64,000 bases of DNA from Scytonema hofmannii PCC 7110 (GCF_000346485.2 NZ_KQ976354.1:3103421-3167420); one strand, 5' to 3'. Shown: positions 17,479 through 26,773, counted from the first letter of the stretch. A program made the numbers and translations. Notes: generated by a model not told the origin, from the sequence alone.

Positions 17479-20400
17479 TTAGTTCTCAACTGACCGCGAT
17501 GGAATCCCTTGCCAGTGACTCTTAAATGGCAGCATTTCGCCCTTCATAACCAAAGATAGAGCATCCAATTTTGCACCAGCCTCCATCTCTGAGTCGTACA
17601 ACACTACAGAACGAGGACCAACAGTACAACCTCGACCTATCCTCAATTTAGACATTTTCATGACTCTGTCTTCAAATAAATGCGTTTGAAGCGATGTTAA
17701 ATTGGCGATCGCAGCATCATCTGCAATGCGAACTAAGTCAAATTCGGTTAAGAATGTGGTCTCCATATAAACTCGCCGACCGATACTAGCACCAAACAGA
17801 TGCAAAAGCGGTGCTAGCAGTGGTGTCCCAGTAAACCACTTCAGTAAAAATGGTACAGCTACACTTTCGTATAACCCAGTGATTAACTCTGTGCGCCGTA
17901 CAAAGTTAGACCAGAGTGGTTCCACACGGGGTCGATAGCGCCCGACTGTAATCCATTTCAACATAGCAACTAATATAGTGACTAGCAGCAAAGATGTGAA
18001 GTACAATATTGGCCACAGAGTTATTAGCATTGGTTTTGATACTACTGAAATCAGCCAAGATATCCCTAAAATGTTCTGGATGACCAGCACGTACATTAGT
18101 GTCGGCGGTAAAATAACTCGCAGAAACTCTATCGCCAAACGACCAGCAACTAGCTGAATAGATGGTCGGAAAGTCATGCTTTCGTCAAAGCACTCATTTT
18201 GCTGACGGCGTGGTAGAAAAATTGCTGGTGAACCAAGCCATGATGTACCAGATTTCACGAACCAAGTCGGTGGTACAGACTGTACACCAATCAAGCTATT
18301 ATCGCCAAGATATGTGTTGTCCGGTATTAGAGCCGCATTACCCACAAAGGAACGACAACCAAGTTCAGTAGTTCCCAAGGCTATGAAACCGTTGTAGTAT
18401 CTCGCAGAACCAATCGTGGCAAAGTCAGCAACAAAACTTTCAGCACCCACCGTTAGTAGGTTGGGATCGATGTGTGATACTGTCGAAACTTCTGACCTTG
18501 GCCCGATTTTGGCTCCTAACAGACGCAGCCAAGGGGCTGTATAAAGTGTAGCGTAGAGCGTGTTGGTGACTGCTAGACTGATAAATATTAGTTTGTCAAC
18601 CAACCACTTACGCAAACCAAAACCAGATTGCTCGGGAAAAATGCCAGGGCGGCTAGTTGGCATAAGCAACCACTTCCCAAGGGCGACTAACGTACAGGCG
18701 GTAAGTACATACAAGAGACCTGCGATTGGTGTAAACACAAGCCCTTTGAGTGCGTCCCCTTGGGATATAACGTATTCAAATACTAATCCCGGCATAAAGA
18801 TCGTCACGGGCAAAATATTGAGCAGGACTAGTCCAGCCACAAAACCTACCCACAACACTGGCGACCACTTAAGAACAGGTGTTTTCCGAACAGAAATTTC
18901 GGTCACGACTGGATCGACATCAGTGGTACGCTGAGAAGGCGAACCAGCCCAAGCCTCATTATCTGGAATTATTTGGTCTTGCGCCACCAGGGATTGTTCA
19001 GCCAGTAGCACTCCCCGACCAATACTGCTACCAAGCATAACAACTGAGTTGGTACCAATGAAACTATGAGCACCAATCTGGATGGGTGCTTGATACAGCC
19101 AACCATCCTCAACAATAAAAGGTTGTATTTGAACGCTGTAGCCGATGCTAACTTCGTCTGCGATCGCGATCAAATCCGGTAGATGTAGGTCTTTAGTACC
19201 TATATGGCATCCTTTACCGATGCGTCCACCCAACAACCGAACATAAAAGGGCATCAGGGGCGATCCTGCTAGATAATCGAGTGGCGCTAGCTCTAAAATC
19301 TTTCTTACTAACCACCAACGGCAATAATACCAACTCCACAACGGATAACGACCGGGGCGGAACCGACCGATAAGTAGCCATTTGGCTATTATTGGTAGTA
19401 TTATGGTAATTGGTAACCAAGCAATTGAAAGCAGAATAACATTAGCACATACCTGGAGTGGTGATGACCAATTATAAGTGTCCCCTAACAGCAATATCAA
19501 TGGAACTCCAAGAATAGCAAACAGAAGATAGAGCAATAATATCTGTACACCTCCGCAGAACCACACCTGTAGGTTGCTGTGATGTCGCACTGTACGAACC
19601 TGTGACTTAGTAGGTGCTTGAGAAGTAATTGACTGACTTTGCTGTTGCTGGATGCTCTCGATGTGGTTTGCTAGAGAACGGATAGTTGCATGAGAGTACA
19701 GATCGGCTATCGAAAGGTTCTGTAATGCTGGATTGAGTCTTAAATTCGAGATAGTTCGAGCAGCAAATAGAGAATGACCACCAAGATCCTCAAAGAAATT
19801 TTCTTCAACTGAGATATTGTTGTTCCCAAAAACATGACCCCAACTATTAGCTAGTTCTTGCTCAAGCTGTGTAGCTGGCGGTACATAGTTTCCAGAGTTT
19901 TGCCTGAGCCGTGCAGTGGTTGGTGTCGGTAGATTAGAATGGTCTGCTTTACCGTTAGGTAGTGTCGGAATGGCATCCAAAATTTCGATGAATGCTGGCA
20001 CCATGTAACTAGGCAAACGGCTATTGAGTGATGTGTACAAACGATGTTTCAGAGCTTCGTGGTCAGCAACAGGAATACGCAGTTTGATATAAGCTGCTAG
20101 TTCTTTGACTGCATCATCAATAGATACAAGGGAGACAATAGCGTTCTCAATTTCCTGATTTTCTAGTAAAATTGCTTCAATTTCTGCAAGTTCGATCCGA
20201 TAACCGCGTATTTTCACTTGGCGATCGATACGTCCCAGATATTCTATTTCGCCGTCTGGTGTGACCCGACCCAGATCGCCACTCCGATATAGTTTTTCTT
20301 CTTTATAACTTGGCTCAAACGGATTGGGGATAAACTTAGAGGCAGTTTGTTCTGGAAGATTAACATAACCTTGGGTGACACCAATTCCACCAATGCAGAT

Positions 20401-21498
20401 TTCCCCAATCTCACCTTGGGGTACTTCTTGCAGATCCTCATTTAAAATATAAACGCTGTAATGCGGTAACGGTTTACCAATAGTCACTGCTTTTTCTGGT
20501 ATTAGCTCAGTCCAGAGAGCCGTAATCGTCGTCTCTGTTGGACCGTAAGTATTAAGCATCCGCCGACCAGAATGACTCCAACGCTTGACTAGATCGTGAG
20601 GACAGGCTTCACCACCAACTATTAAGGTATGTATTGTTGGTATATCCTTATCTATTGTTGCCAATAGTGTAGGCACACAGTAAAGCATTGTTACCTTCTG
20701 CTCAATCAAAAAATCAGCAAGGTCTGAACCGATTTTGCGATGATCTGTTGGTCCGACAATTAAGGTAGCTCCAACAGCGAAGGTCGGCCAAATTTCCTCA
20801 ACCGAGAAATCAAAGGCGATAATTATACCTTGATAAACCCGATCCCAACTGCTCACACCATAGATCGGTGTACATATTGAGATAAAACTGCATATGTTTA
20901 AATGGTTGACAGCAACACCCTTGGGTCGCCCAGTCGAGCCTGAAGTGTAGATAATGTAACAGAGTTCGTCTTCGTGGTCTAACAATGCAATCCGCGTCTT
21001 TGGCTGGACTGCAACATCTGTTGTCACAGCATCCAGCATCAAGACCCGACAAGAAACTCCAGCAGTTAGCTCACTCAAGTTCGTGGTACTCACGAGCAGA
21101 TCGAGTGATGCGTTTTTAGCAATGAACGTTATTCTGTCTTGAGGAAAAGACGAATCCAGAGGTACAAAAGCACCACCGCTCTTGAGTATAGCTAGCAGAG
21201 TTACATAGGTGTTTACTGAGCGTTCGAGTAGAATACCAATTCTGTTACCTTGGCTGATACCTTCATGGATGAAATAGTTAGCTAATTGGTTAGCTCGTGC
21301 ATCAAGTTCAGCATAACTGAGACTTTCTGTCTCATAGATGAGAGCAATAGCATTAGCATCGATATCACATCGGTTTTCAAAAAAGTAATGCAGACGCTGT
21401 GGTATTACTTTGTGACTGAAGTCGTCAAATTTAGTATTGATGAATTTGACGATTTTGGTATTACTTTGTTTGTTTGACCAACGATATTTAGTGTCCAT
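17479..21498 (-). CDS. Poly-lysine-synthetase-like NRPS: A-T plus membrane LbH domains
   Basis: A 1339-residue single-module synthetase. An adenylation domain (about 25-530) has YTSGSTGRPKG, NTYGPTETT, YRSGDLGR, DRQVKIRGYRIELAEIE and LPNGKADH. A carrier domain has LGGHSL at about 571. No condensation domain follows. Instead there are several membrane segments and three left-handed beta-helix repeats (GGRIGKGCHIGTKDL, GAKIGPRSEVSTVS, GASIGRRVYMETTF). This is the architecture and size of epsilon-poly-lysine synthetase Pls (about 1320 residues), whose C-terminal domains join monomers. FDFSVEEIW puts acidic residues in the substrate pocket region, which would suit a basic amino acid; this is inference. 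The TolC-like gene follows at once. Confidence 0.88.
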   Translation of the reverse strand: MDTKYRWSNKQSNTKIVKFINTKFDDFSHKVIPQRLHYFFENRCDIDANAIALIYETESLSYAELDARANQLANYFIHEGISQGNRIGILLERSVNTYVTLLAILKSGGAFVPLDSSFPQDRITFIAKNASLDLLVSTTNLSELTAGVSCRVLMLDAVTTDVAVQPKTRIALLDHEDELCYIIYTSGSTGRPKGVAVNHLNICSFISICTPIYGVSSWDRVYQGIIIAFDFSVEEIWPTFAVGATLIVGPTDHRKIGSDLADFLIEQKVTMLYCVPTLLATIDKDIPTIHTLIVGGEACPHDLVKRWSHSGRRMLNTYGPTETTITALWTELIPEKAVTIGKPLPHYSVYILNEDLQEVPQGEIGEICIGGIGVTQGYVNLPEQTASKFIPNPFEPSYKEEKLYRSGDLGRVTPDGEIEYLGRIDRQVKIRGYRIELAEIEAILLENQEIENAIVSLVSIDDAVKELAAYIKLRIPVADHEALKHRLYTSLNSRLPSYMVPAFIEILDAIPTLPNGKADHSNLPTPTTARLRQNSGNYVPPATQLEQELANSWGHVFGNNNISVEENFFEDLGGHSLFAARTISNLRLNPALQNLSIADLYSHATIRSLANHIESIQQQQSQSITSQAPTKSQVRTVRHHSNLQVWFCGGVQILLLYLLFAILGVPLILLLGDTYNWSSPLQVCANVILLSIAWLPITIILPIIAKWLLIGRFRPGRYPLWSWYYCRWWLVRKILELAPLDYLAGSPLMPFYVRLLGGRIGKGCHIGTKDLHLPDLIAIADEVSIGYSVQIQPFIVEDGWLYQAPIQIGAHSFIGTNSVVMLGSSIGRGVLLAEQSLVAQDQIIPDNEAWAGSPSQRTTDVDPVVTEISVRKTPVLKWSPVLWVGFVAGLVLLNILPVTIFMPGLVFEYVISQGDALKGLVFTPIAGLLYVLTACTLVALGKWLLMPTSRPGIFPEQSGFGLRKWLVDKLIFISLAVTNTLYATLYTAPWLRLLGAKIGPRSEVSTVSHIDPNLLTVGAESFVADFATIGSARYYNGFIALGTTELGCRSFVGNAALIPDNTYLGDNSLIGVQSVPPTWFVKSGTSWLGSPAIFLPRRQQNECFDESMTFRPSIQLVAGRLAIEFLRVILPPTLMYVLVIQNILGISWLISVVSKPMLITLWPILYFTSLLLVTILVAMLKWITVGRYRPRVEPLWSNFVRRTELITGLYESVAVPFLLKWFTGTPLLAPLLHLFGASIGRRVYMETTFLTEFDLVRIADDAAIANLTSLQTHLFEDRVMKMSKLRIGRGCTVGPRSVVLYDSEMEAGAKLDALSLVMKGEMLPFKSHWQGIPSRSVEN

Positions 21499-21596
21499 TC
21501 AAAATCTTTTTAGTTGTCCTCAAAATAGTTAACGAACATTCTCATGAAATCCTAATCAGCTACTACAATCAACTCGATCTATCGAACTTACACTTC

Positions 21597-23063
21597 TCAG
21601 AGTTGAGGCTCAGAGTCTAAAACTCCATGCTTAAATAAAACATTAAGATAGTAAGATATATGTGCTGATGACACTCCTTTGCTAGCAAATAATTGAGTAA
21701 TTTCTACGGTAGTATGATTGCCTTGATGGATAATTGCACCCAACTCTTTCCAGAAGGGATCGTGGCGGAACTTAAAAGTTTTAATGCGAGTTGAAACTTG
21801 AAAACCATCAACAAGAGCTTCGTATGTGAGATCGCGACGAAAGCGTATCAAGTCACCAAGCCTCACCATCTGTGACATATTATCCTGAATCATCCTCTCA
21901 ATTAAAGTTTTGAGGTCATCAGCATTCACAAAAGTTCCGAGATCGTAAACTATATAACCCAATGGCCAGCGTTTATCAGCATTACAAGGACTGATCAGCT
22001 TGACACTACGCTCAACCATATTGAATAAAAATCCTGAAACACAAGCAATTGTCCCCTGTTTGTGAGACTCTTCATCGATTTTACCTTGTTGAAGATTGCG
22101 TTCTCTTTGCCTCCCTGCATGAGCTTTCTCAGCACCTTCTGCCCCATCATTCAAGAATTCTATTTGTACTCCCAATAACTCCTCAGGACTAAACTCTTGA
22201 TGAACTTGCTCTAACATTTTTAAAGAAGGAATTGAGAAGCGATTGCAGATGCCATTTTTCTCTTTTGATAACTTTAAAAGAGAGCGCGTCATCTCTGGAT
22301 TTTTCATCGGTTGAGCTGTCGTAGTTTGGGGAAGATATCCCGTAACAGCATGAAAATCAATACAGAACTTTTCATAATCTGGGTTGTCAAGGGGATCTGT
22401 TGCCCAATAACAAAAACCATTCCCTGCCGCATCCCCTAAAAAGCTTTTCATGACTTCAAGCACCTCACGCCATAATTTGGCGTTTTCGACAGTATAGAAG
22501 AAGATATCAGTGAGACGCGGCGCTGATACGGCACAAAAGCGACAACCAATTGAACAACCCTTGCTCAGTTCAAAACAAACTGGAATATGCTGAATGACTT
22601 TGTGAAAAGCTGGATTAAATTGACTAGCAGTACGTGCAATTTGCCGTTCTCGCCACACTCGAATATGGGGATCGCTTGGAGCAGATTCAGGCTCATTTGT
22701 TGCTTTGTCTAGCCTTTCATAAAACTCATTACTAAGTTTCAATAGTAAAAAACTTGATGTTTCTTGTTTCCACTTACTAGCACAATCTTTATCCCACTTT
22801 GGTCTGACATCTTCAGGATTAAGTTTCAAACCATACCGTACAAAAGTAGCATAGGGGTCTTTAAGAACTTGTTTGCGAAATTCTTGATCTGCTTCCCACC
22901 GTTCGATAAAACGCTTAACTTGGCTGAACTTGGATAATAGTTTTGGATCGATCCGATCAATTGTCTCAAAACTATCATAGTTATCTATGCAGTATTCTTT
23001 AATATTGAAAGGTGGAGGAATTAACTGCACTTCCACCTGCTGACTAATTTCTTGAGTTTGCAT
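21597..23063 (-). CDS. PoyD/OspD-type radical SAM peptide epimerase 2
   Basis: A second 488-residue radical SAM epimerase, paralogous to the one at 12916. The cluster motif is GCSIGCRFCAVSAPR (C170, C174, C177). GFCYWATDPLDNPDYEKFCI, PQTTTAQPMKNPEMTRSLLK, IACVSGFLFNMVERSVKLIS and SPCNADKRWPLGYIVYD match the first enzyme. Residues 52-92 (FIERWEADQEFRKQVLKDPY) follow the NHLP leader pattern. The nearest precursors are the twin genes just upstream at 23317 and 23695, which are the likely substrates by position. Confidence 0.88.
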   Translation of the reverse strand: MQTQEISQQVEVQLIPPPFNIKEYCIDNYDSFETIDRIDPKLLSKFSQVKRFIERWEADQEFRKQVLKDPYATFVRYGLKLNPEDVRPKWDKDCASKWKQETSSFLLLKLSNEFYERLDKATNEPESAPSDPHIRVWRERQIARTASQFNPAFHKVIQHIPVCFELSKGCSIGCRFCAVSAPRLTDIFFYTVENAKLWREVLEVMKSFLGDAAGNGFCYWATDPLDNPDYEKFCIDFHAVTGYLPQTTTAQPMKNPEMTRSLLKLSKEKNGICNRFSIPSLKMLEQVHQEFSPEELLGVQIEFLNDGAEGAEKAHAGRQRERNLQQGKIDEESHKQGTIACVSGFLFNMVERSVKLISPCNADKRWPLGYIVYDLGTFVNADDLKTLIERMIQDNMSQMVRLGDLIRFRRDLTYEALVDGFQVSTRIKTFKFRHDPFWKELGAIIHQGNHTTVEITQLFASKGVSSAHISYYLNVLFKHGVLDSEPQL

Positions 23064-23303
23064 AGTCGTTAGGAGTTATATCAAAAAGTACGAAATCTTA
23101 GCCTTGGTGTTGCTTTCACAAGCAATACTTATTTACACAATCTTTCTCGTCGTTTTTTAACTGTTGAGCATAGCTGACAAAAAAATCAGGCGATCGCACG
23201 ATTATTGCATCAGTTACTCCCTTCCTGTTAGAAAATTACCTATGGGCGTAGGGTGGGCATTGCCCACCAACGAAATCATAAACTTTTTGGGCTTTTATTT
23301 TCG
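23064..23303. other. Spacer with a dispersed GC-rich repeat
   Basis: No gene is seen. A dispersed motif, GTAGGGTGGGCATTGCCCACC (23247-23267), lies in it. A close inverted relative occurs near 43945-43965. Both are intergenic. Confidence 0.5.
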
Positions 23304-23316
23304 CAATAACCCTAGA

Positions 23317-23619
23317 TTAGGCTATGACAAAGAATTTATTTTTTTTCCTGGAAGCTATATAACCTCCTGCAACTTGCTCGAGTGCTTCATCGCTGAGTTC
23401 TTCATCAACCTCTGGTACGGGGGGAATTACCAAATAGATATTTTTGGTATCTTCTTGAACTACGTGAATCCGCAATTCTTCAGGTAGAGTTGTTCCAAGT
23501 TCTCTTGCTACAACTGCTCTGGGATTAGATATTAGCTCTTGTCTAAATGAAGCATTCTGCCAAGTTTTTGCAATGATGCTTGCATTAAACTCTTCACGTG
23601 AAAATTGTTGTCCAGTCAT
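23317..23619 (-). CDS. NHLP-leader precursor, twin copy A
   Basis: A 100-residue precursor starting at the ATG of 23619, which has AAGGAG ten bases before it; the frame extends to 23652 but that part is outside the homology. The NHLP leader (FNASIIAKTWQNASFRQELI; LPEELRIHVVQEDTKNIYLV) ends LEQVAGG. The remaining core is only 14 residues, YIASRKKNKFFVIA. It is basic and aromatic, with one Ser and no Cys. The very short core and its distance from lanM suggest a different maturation from precursors 1-4, perhaps by the downstream epimerase. Confidence 0.87.
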   Translation of the reverse strand: MTGQQFSREEFNASIIAKTWQNASFRQELISNPRAVVARELGTTLPEELRIHVVQEDTKNIYLVIPPVPEVDEELSDEALEQVAGGYIASRKKNKFFVIA

Positions 23620-23694
23620 GAGATGGCTCCTTAATAAAGACGACTTTGGCAAACAAGACTAGTTCTCAGAATTCTGATGTTCAATAACCCTAGA

Positions 23695-23997
23695 TTAGGC
23701 TATGACAAAGAATTTATTTTTTTTCCTGGAAGCTATATAACCTCCTGCAACTTGCTCGAGTGCTTCATCACTGAGTTCTTCATCAACCTCTGGTACGGGG
23801 GGAATTACCAAATAGATATTTTTGGTATCCTCTTGAACTACGTGAATCCGCAATTCCTCAGGTAGAGTTGTTCCAAGTTCCCTTGCTACAACTGCTCTGG
23901 GATTAGATATTAGCTCTTGTCTAAATGAAGCATTCTGCCAAGTTTTTGCAATGATGCTTGCATTAAACTCTTCACGTGAAAATTGTTGTCCAGTCAT
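23695..23997 (-). CDS. NHLP-leader precursor, twin copy B
   Basis: Encodes exactly the same 100 residues as the copy at 23317, with the same start context. The DNA differs at four third positions, so the duplication is not brand new and the protein has been kept unchanged since. Both copies face the epimerase gene at 21597. Confidence 0.87.
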   Translation of the reverse strand: MTGQQFSREEFNASIIAKTWQNASFRQELISNPRAVVARELGTTLPEELRIHVVQEDTKNIYLVIPPVPEVDEELSDEALEQVAGGYIASRKKNKFFVIA

Positions 23998-24103
23998 GAG
24001 ATGGCTCCTTAATAAAGACGACTTTTGTAGAACAGAGTAACCACACCAATATCCTCTGATTACCTTGAGTGATCATCGGTAATTTATATTCTTTCTGATG
24101 GGC

Positions 24104-24262
24104 TGAAAGTAACATCAGACACATGGAGTGGATATTTCCTTAGACCACATGAATTTTTAATTCATCAAGCATTAACAATACATATTTTTCCTGGTATATT
24201 GCTTGAGTATGTGCTTGCAATTTTGTTGTAAAATTTGCTTGCTTTTCTCAGTTTTTAGCAAT
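24104..24262 (-). pseudogene. Decayed third copy of the NHLP precursor
   Basis: The minus strand reads IAKN-stop-EKQANFTTKLQAHTQAIY and on to LDELKIHVV-stop. This lines up with the twin precursors' IAKTWQNASF and LPEELRIHVVQED at the same spacing; between F and HVV both have 30 residues. The first stop falls near the twin Trp, the second replaces Gln (CAA to TAA), and similarity fades after that. No intact start or Gly-Gly site is left. It is read as a relic of an older tandem copy. Confidence 0.65.
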
Positions 24263-24443
24263 AAAAAAAGAAGAATTTGTATTAGATAATGTATTTGGGT
24301 TATCTAAGTTATAACTATAAATTACAGTGTATATATGATAAGAACAATGCATGATTATTTGATGAGAATACACATTTTATAGACACAGGTAAGTAGGAGG
24401 ATGATATTCCAGAATATTTTGGCGATTGTAATTTTTTATCAAC

Positions 24444-24479
24444 AAAAATCTCCCCGAATTTCTCGAAAGAATTGGGGAG
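24444..24479 (-). terminator. Rho-independent terminator of the gene at 24520
   Basis: On the minus strand a stem CTCCCCAATT pairs with AATTCGGGGAG (one bulge) around a nine-base loop and is followed by ATTTTTG. It lies about 40 bases after the stop of the gene at 24520. The rest of 24026-24519 holds only the precursor relic. Confidence 0.7.
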
Positions 24480-24519
24480 TTAATCCTTGTAGTATTCATA
24501 TAAGTAGCAAATATGTTTC

Positions 24520-25629
24520 CTATTGCTTGCAGACAAACTTATGACCAAACGCTAAATATCCCTTTGCCTCTAAATGTCCATTTGGATGATAAGCTATCTT
24601 TATATGGTTTAAGTTTCTAAAACAAATGCTAAACCATTTTGATCCAAGAAAGCTTGACGCTTTACTCAAACCGTCTGACCATAATTCTGGATAAAACTTC
24701 TCGTCAGAGTATCCAGACCAATTGAGAACAGCATTACGTTTTTCAGGTGTACATAATCCTTGTTCTACCAGACAATCTAAAAGTAATTGCCATTTGGGTT
24801 CAAGCCGCGAGTTTTGAGTTTTTAATAGACACTCTAGACCTATCTTAGGAAAAACACTAGTTCCTATATCAAAGTTCAACACTATTGCATCTACAAAGTC
24901 AGCAAGCAATTGAATTATTTTTTTGAGAGGTTGGACTGAATATGTCCAACCAATTTGACTAAGATAATCTTCAAGTATCTCAACAGGAATACCACCAATA
25001 TTAACTCTTACAGCATCCAAGTTTCGAGAAAACATAGCTCCGACATAAAGCACCTGGGAGCTATTTGGTAAGGAGTTTACACAAATACCTAGATTTTTTT
25101 CGACTAGAGGTGAAATACCATGTTCAAATAATAGCCCCAAAGCAGTTGTTATAATCTGTAGTTGTTCATGATTAATTTTAGATCTTTCCGTACTATGTTT
25201 TTCCAAGTGAAATTCTTTTAAACCTAAAAATAAACTGGGTATTGGTAATTTGTGCTGTTGTTCATCAAGATCGAATTCCAGCCAAATATTTTCTATGGTT
25301 CCAAATAACAGAGAGTTGGGTTGATAACAAAAAGAGCAAAAATCTTGAATTCGTTTCCATATAGAATTAGTAAAAATTATATTTTGCAGATTCACAATTG
25401 AATCTAGCTCACTAAAAGTATTGTGACTTCCATCTAAATTTGTGGTGAGAACCGAAAAGTCTACTTTAGAGTTATTAGCACCCAAACGGCACTCAAATAA
25501 CCCTTCTGAGGAGGGGAGAAAATTTCTTGCTATTGGTTGGATATGAGACAAAGCTTCGGGAGAAACCAATTCAGGTGAAAGGTGAGGTACAACAACCTGA
25601 AGATAGTTTTCTAATGTATAGCTATTCAT
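24520..25629 (-). CDS. Uncharacterised protein of the RiPP region
   Basis: About 369 residues from the ATG at 25629 (MNSYTLENYLQVVVPHLS); the frame runs 30 codons further up without a better start. I do not recognise the family. Visible features are IWLEFDLDEQQHKLPIPSLF in the middle, NFDIGTSVFPKIGLECLLKT and then WQLLLDCLVEQGLCTPEKRN near the C-terminus. The paired acidic EFD and NFD strands suggest an internally repeated alpha/beta fold. No signal peptide, no membrane segment, no metal motif. It stands with a TPR gene between the precursors and the export operon, which suggests a maturation or partner role. Confidence 0.75.
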   Translation of the reverse strand: MNSYTLENYLQVVVPHLSPELVSPEALSHIQPIARNFLPSSEGLFECRLGANNSKVDFSVLTTNLDGSHNTFSELDSIVNLQNIIFTNSIWKRIQDFCSFCYQPNSLLFGTIENIWLEFDLDEQQHKLPIPSLFLGLKEFHLEKHSTERSKINHEQLQIITTALGLLFEHGISPLVEKNLGICVNSLPNSSQVLYVGAMFSRNLDAVRVNIGGIPVEILEDYLSQIGWTYSVQPLKKIIQLLADFVDAIVLNFDIGTSVFPKIGLECLLKTQNSRLEPKWQLLLDCLVEQGLCTPEKRNAVLNWSGYSDEKFYPELWSDGLSKASSFLGSKWFSICFRNLNHIKIAYHPNGHLEAKGYLAFGHKFVCKQ

Positions 25630-25860
25630 GGCAGAAAATATGGGACAAATAGAGTAAAGATAGCGAAAATAAACATTTTTGTCGTAACGCGTTGAGGTTA
25701 ATTGTGCGCTAAAGTACAATACACCTTACTTAATATTTTTGACAAATAGGCTCTTACAGTATGTAATTTTGTTTTACTTTTCTTGGTGGAAGTCATAACT
25801 TATGATTGCAGTAGCCGTCTAGGAAGAACAATGCCTAATTATTTGATAGGAATGCACATT

Positions 25861-26388
25861 TTATAGATTAAAGCTTTGAAACATAAATTTCATCTGATAG
25901 TATTTTAGCATCTGATTATGATAGTTTGTTTCATCTCCTATTTCTTTATATAGTTTTGCTAATAGTTTCACTGGTTGTTCATCAGTGGGTATAATTTCTG
26001 TAGCTAATATCAGATTTTCCTGTGCTAACTGATATTGACCCTGTTCTAGATAAATTTTACCGAGTATTTTGTGGGTCTTAGCTTTTGTTGATTCATCAGT
26101 CAGTGCTTTCTCAAAAAAGCTAATCGCTGTTTGATAATTTTTATTTTTCATAAAGAGAAGACCTATGTTAAAGCTTAATTCAGGATAATTTTCTAGTTGG
26201 GCAACTTCAGCAGAAGTTTGGCATCTTTTCAGTGCCTCTATGCGATGTTCACTAATATATTGGAAATCTAGGTGTTCATCTAAGTAAATTAGAGTAGCAT
26301 TTTTCCAGCCTAATTTATGCCAAACATGAAGTTGAGAAGAATGTTCTTCTGTGATAATAGTTTTTATTTTTTGTTTTGTTCTATTCAT
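25861..26388 (-). CDS. Small TPR protein
   Basis: About 175 residues from the ATG at 26388 (MNRTKQKIKTIITEEH). Tetratricopeptide repeats are visible at about 80-150, for example NIGLLFMKNKNYQTAISFFE and ILGKIYLEQGQYQLAQENLI, each with the spacing of TPR helices. TPRs bind other proteins. A longer frame from a TTG at 26439 would run into a repeat element and is unlikely. Its upstream end was probably reshaped by that element. Confidence 0.72.
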   Translation of the reverse strand: MNRTKQKIKTIITEEHSSQLHVWHKLGWKNATLIYLDEHLDFQYISEHRIEALKRCQTSAEVAQLENYPELSFNIGLLFMKNKNYQTAISFFEKALTDESTKAKTHKILGKIYLEQGQYQLAQENLILATEIIPTDEQPVKLLAKLYKEIGDETNYHNQMLKYYQMKFMFQSFNL

Positions 26389-26437
26389 AAATTTGTGTTT
26401 GTGTAAAGGTATTGAACTATCAAATAAATTATGATGC

Positions 26438-26527
26438 AATACTACTCGGTTAAGAGTTATTCGCGCTGTAAGAAACCCGGTTTCTCAAAGAAACCGGGTT
26501 TCTGTTCCGGCTTATTCGAGCAGTATT
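26438..26527. repeat. MITE-like element, 90 bp, with terminal inverted repeats
   Basis: Ends AATACTACTCGGTTAAG (26438-26454) and CTTATTCGAGCAGTATT (26511-26527) are near-complementary. Inside is a perfect 13-bp hairpin, AGAAACCCGGTTT (26471-26483) with 26491-26503. It shares its left end and hairpin type with the units at 12762 and 44112. Confidence 0.78.
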
Positions 26528-26570
26528 AAATTCTGATGGGCAAACCAATTATTAGGTTTACTCTCTTCTT

Positions 26571-26771
26571 CTCTTCCTTCGCGCTCTTTGCGTCTTTGCG
26601 GTTTGTTCATCACCCCTCAAATTCAACGTGGTAGACCACTGTCCACCACACCAACTTTGCTAGGTTATTAAAAAACCACAAAGACGCAAAGAGCACAAAG
26701 TAAGAGGGAAAAAAGATGAGTTTGAATGTTGTTTTACCTAGCAAACTTAGTGTGGTGGACTACTAGTAGTC
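26571..26771. repeat. Nested inverted repeats downstream of the MBL gene
   Basis: Two overlapping inverted pairs. GCTCTTTGCGTCTTTGCGGTTT (26582-26603) faces AACCACAAAGACGCAAAGAGC (26673-26693). The second pair is 26632-26664 with 26735-26771, sharing GTCCACCACAC and ACTTTGCTAGGT. The outer copy ends three bases before the stop of the gene at 26774. The AAGACGCAAAGAGC motif also occurs at 43358 and 44047. Confidence 0.65.
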
Positions 26772-26773
26772 TG

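Larger units (their letters stand above)
23304..24025. repeat. Tandem duplication of a precursor gene (two 344-bp units)
   Basis: The segment 23304-23647 is repeated at 23682-24025 with a period of 378 bases. Each unit carries one complete NHLP precursor with its ribosome binding site. I see four base differences within the coding part, all silent. Confidence 0.9.

Noticed and set aside
23164-23487. Plus-strand open frame of 107 codons over the first twin precursor
   Set aside because: It reads antisense through the precursor and appears again over the second twin for the same reason.
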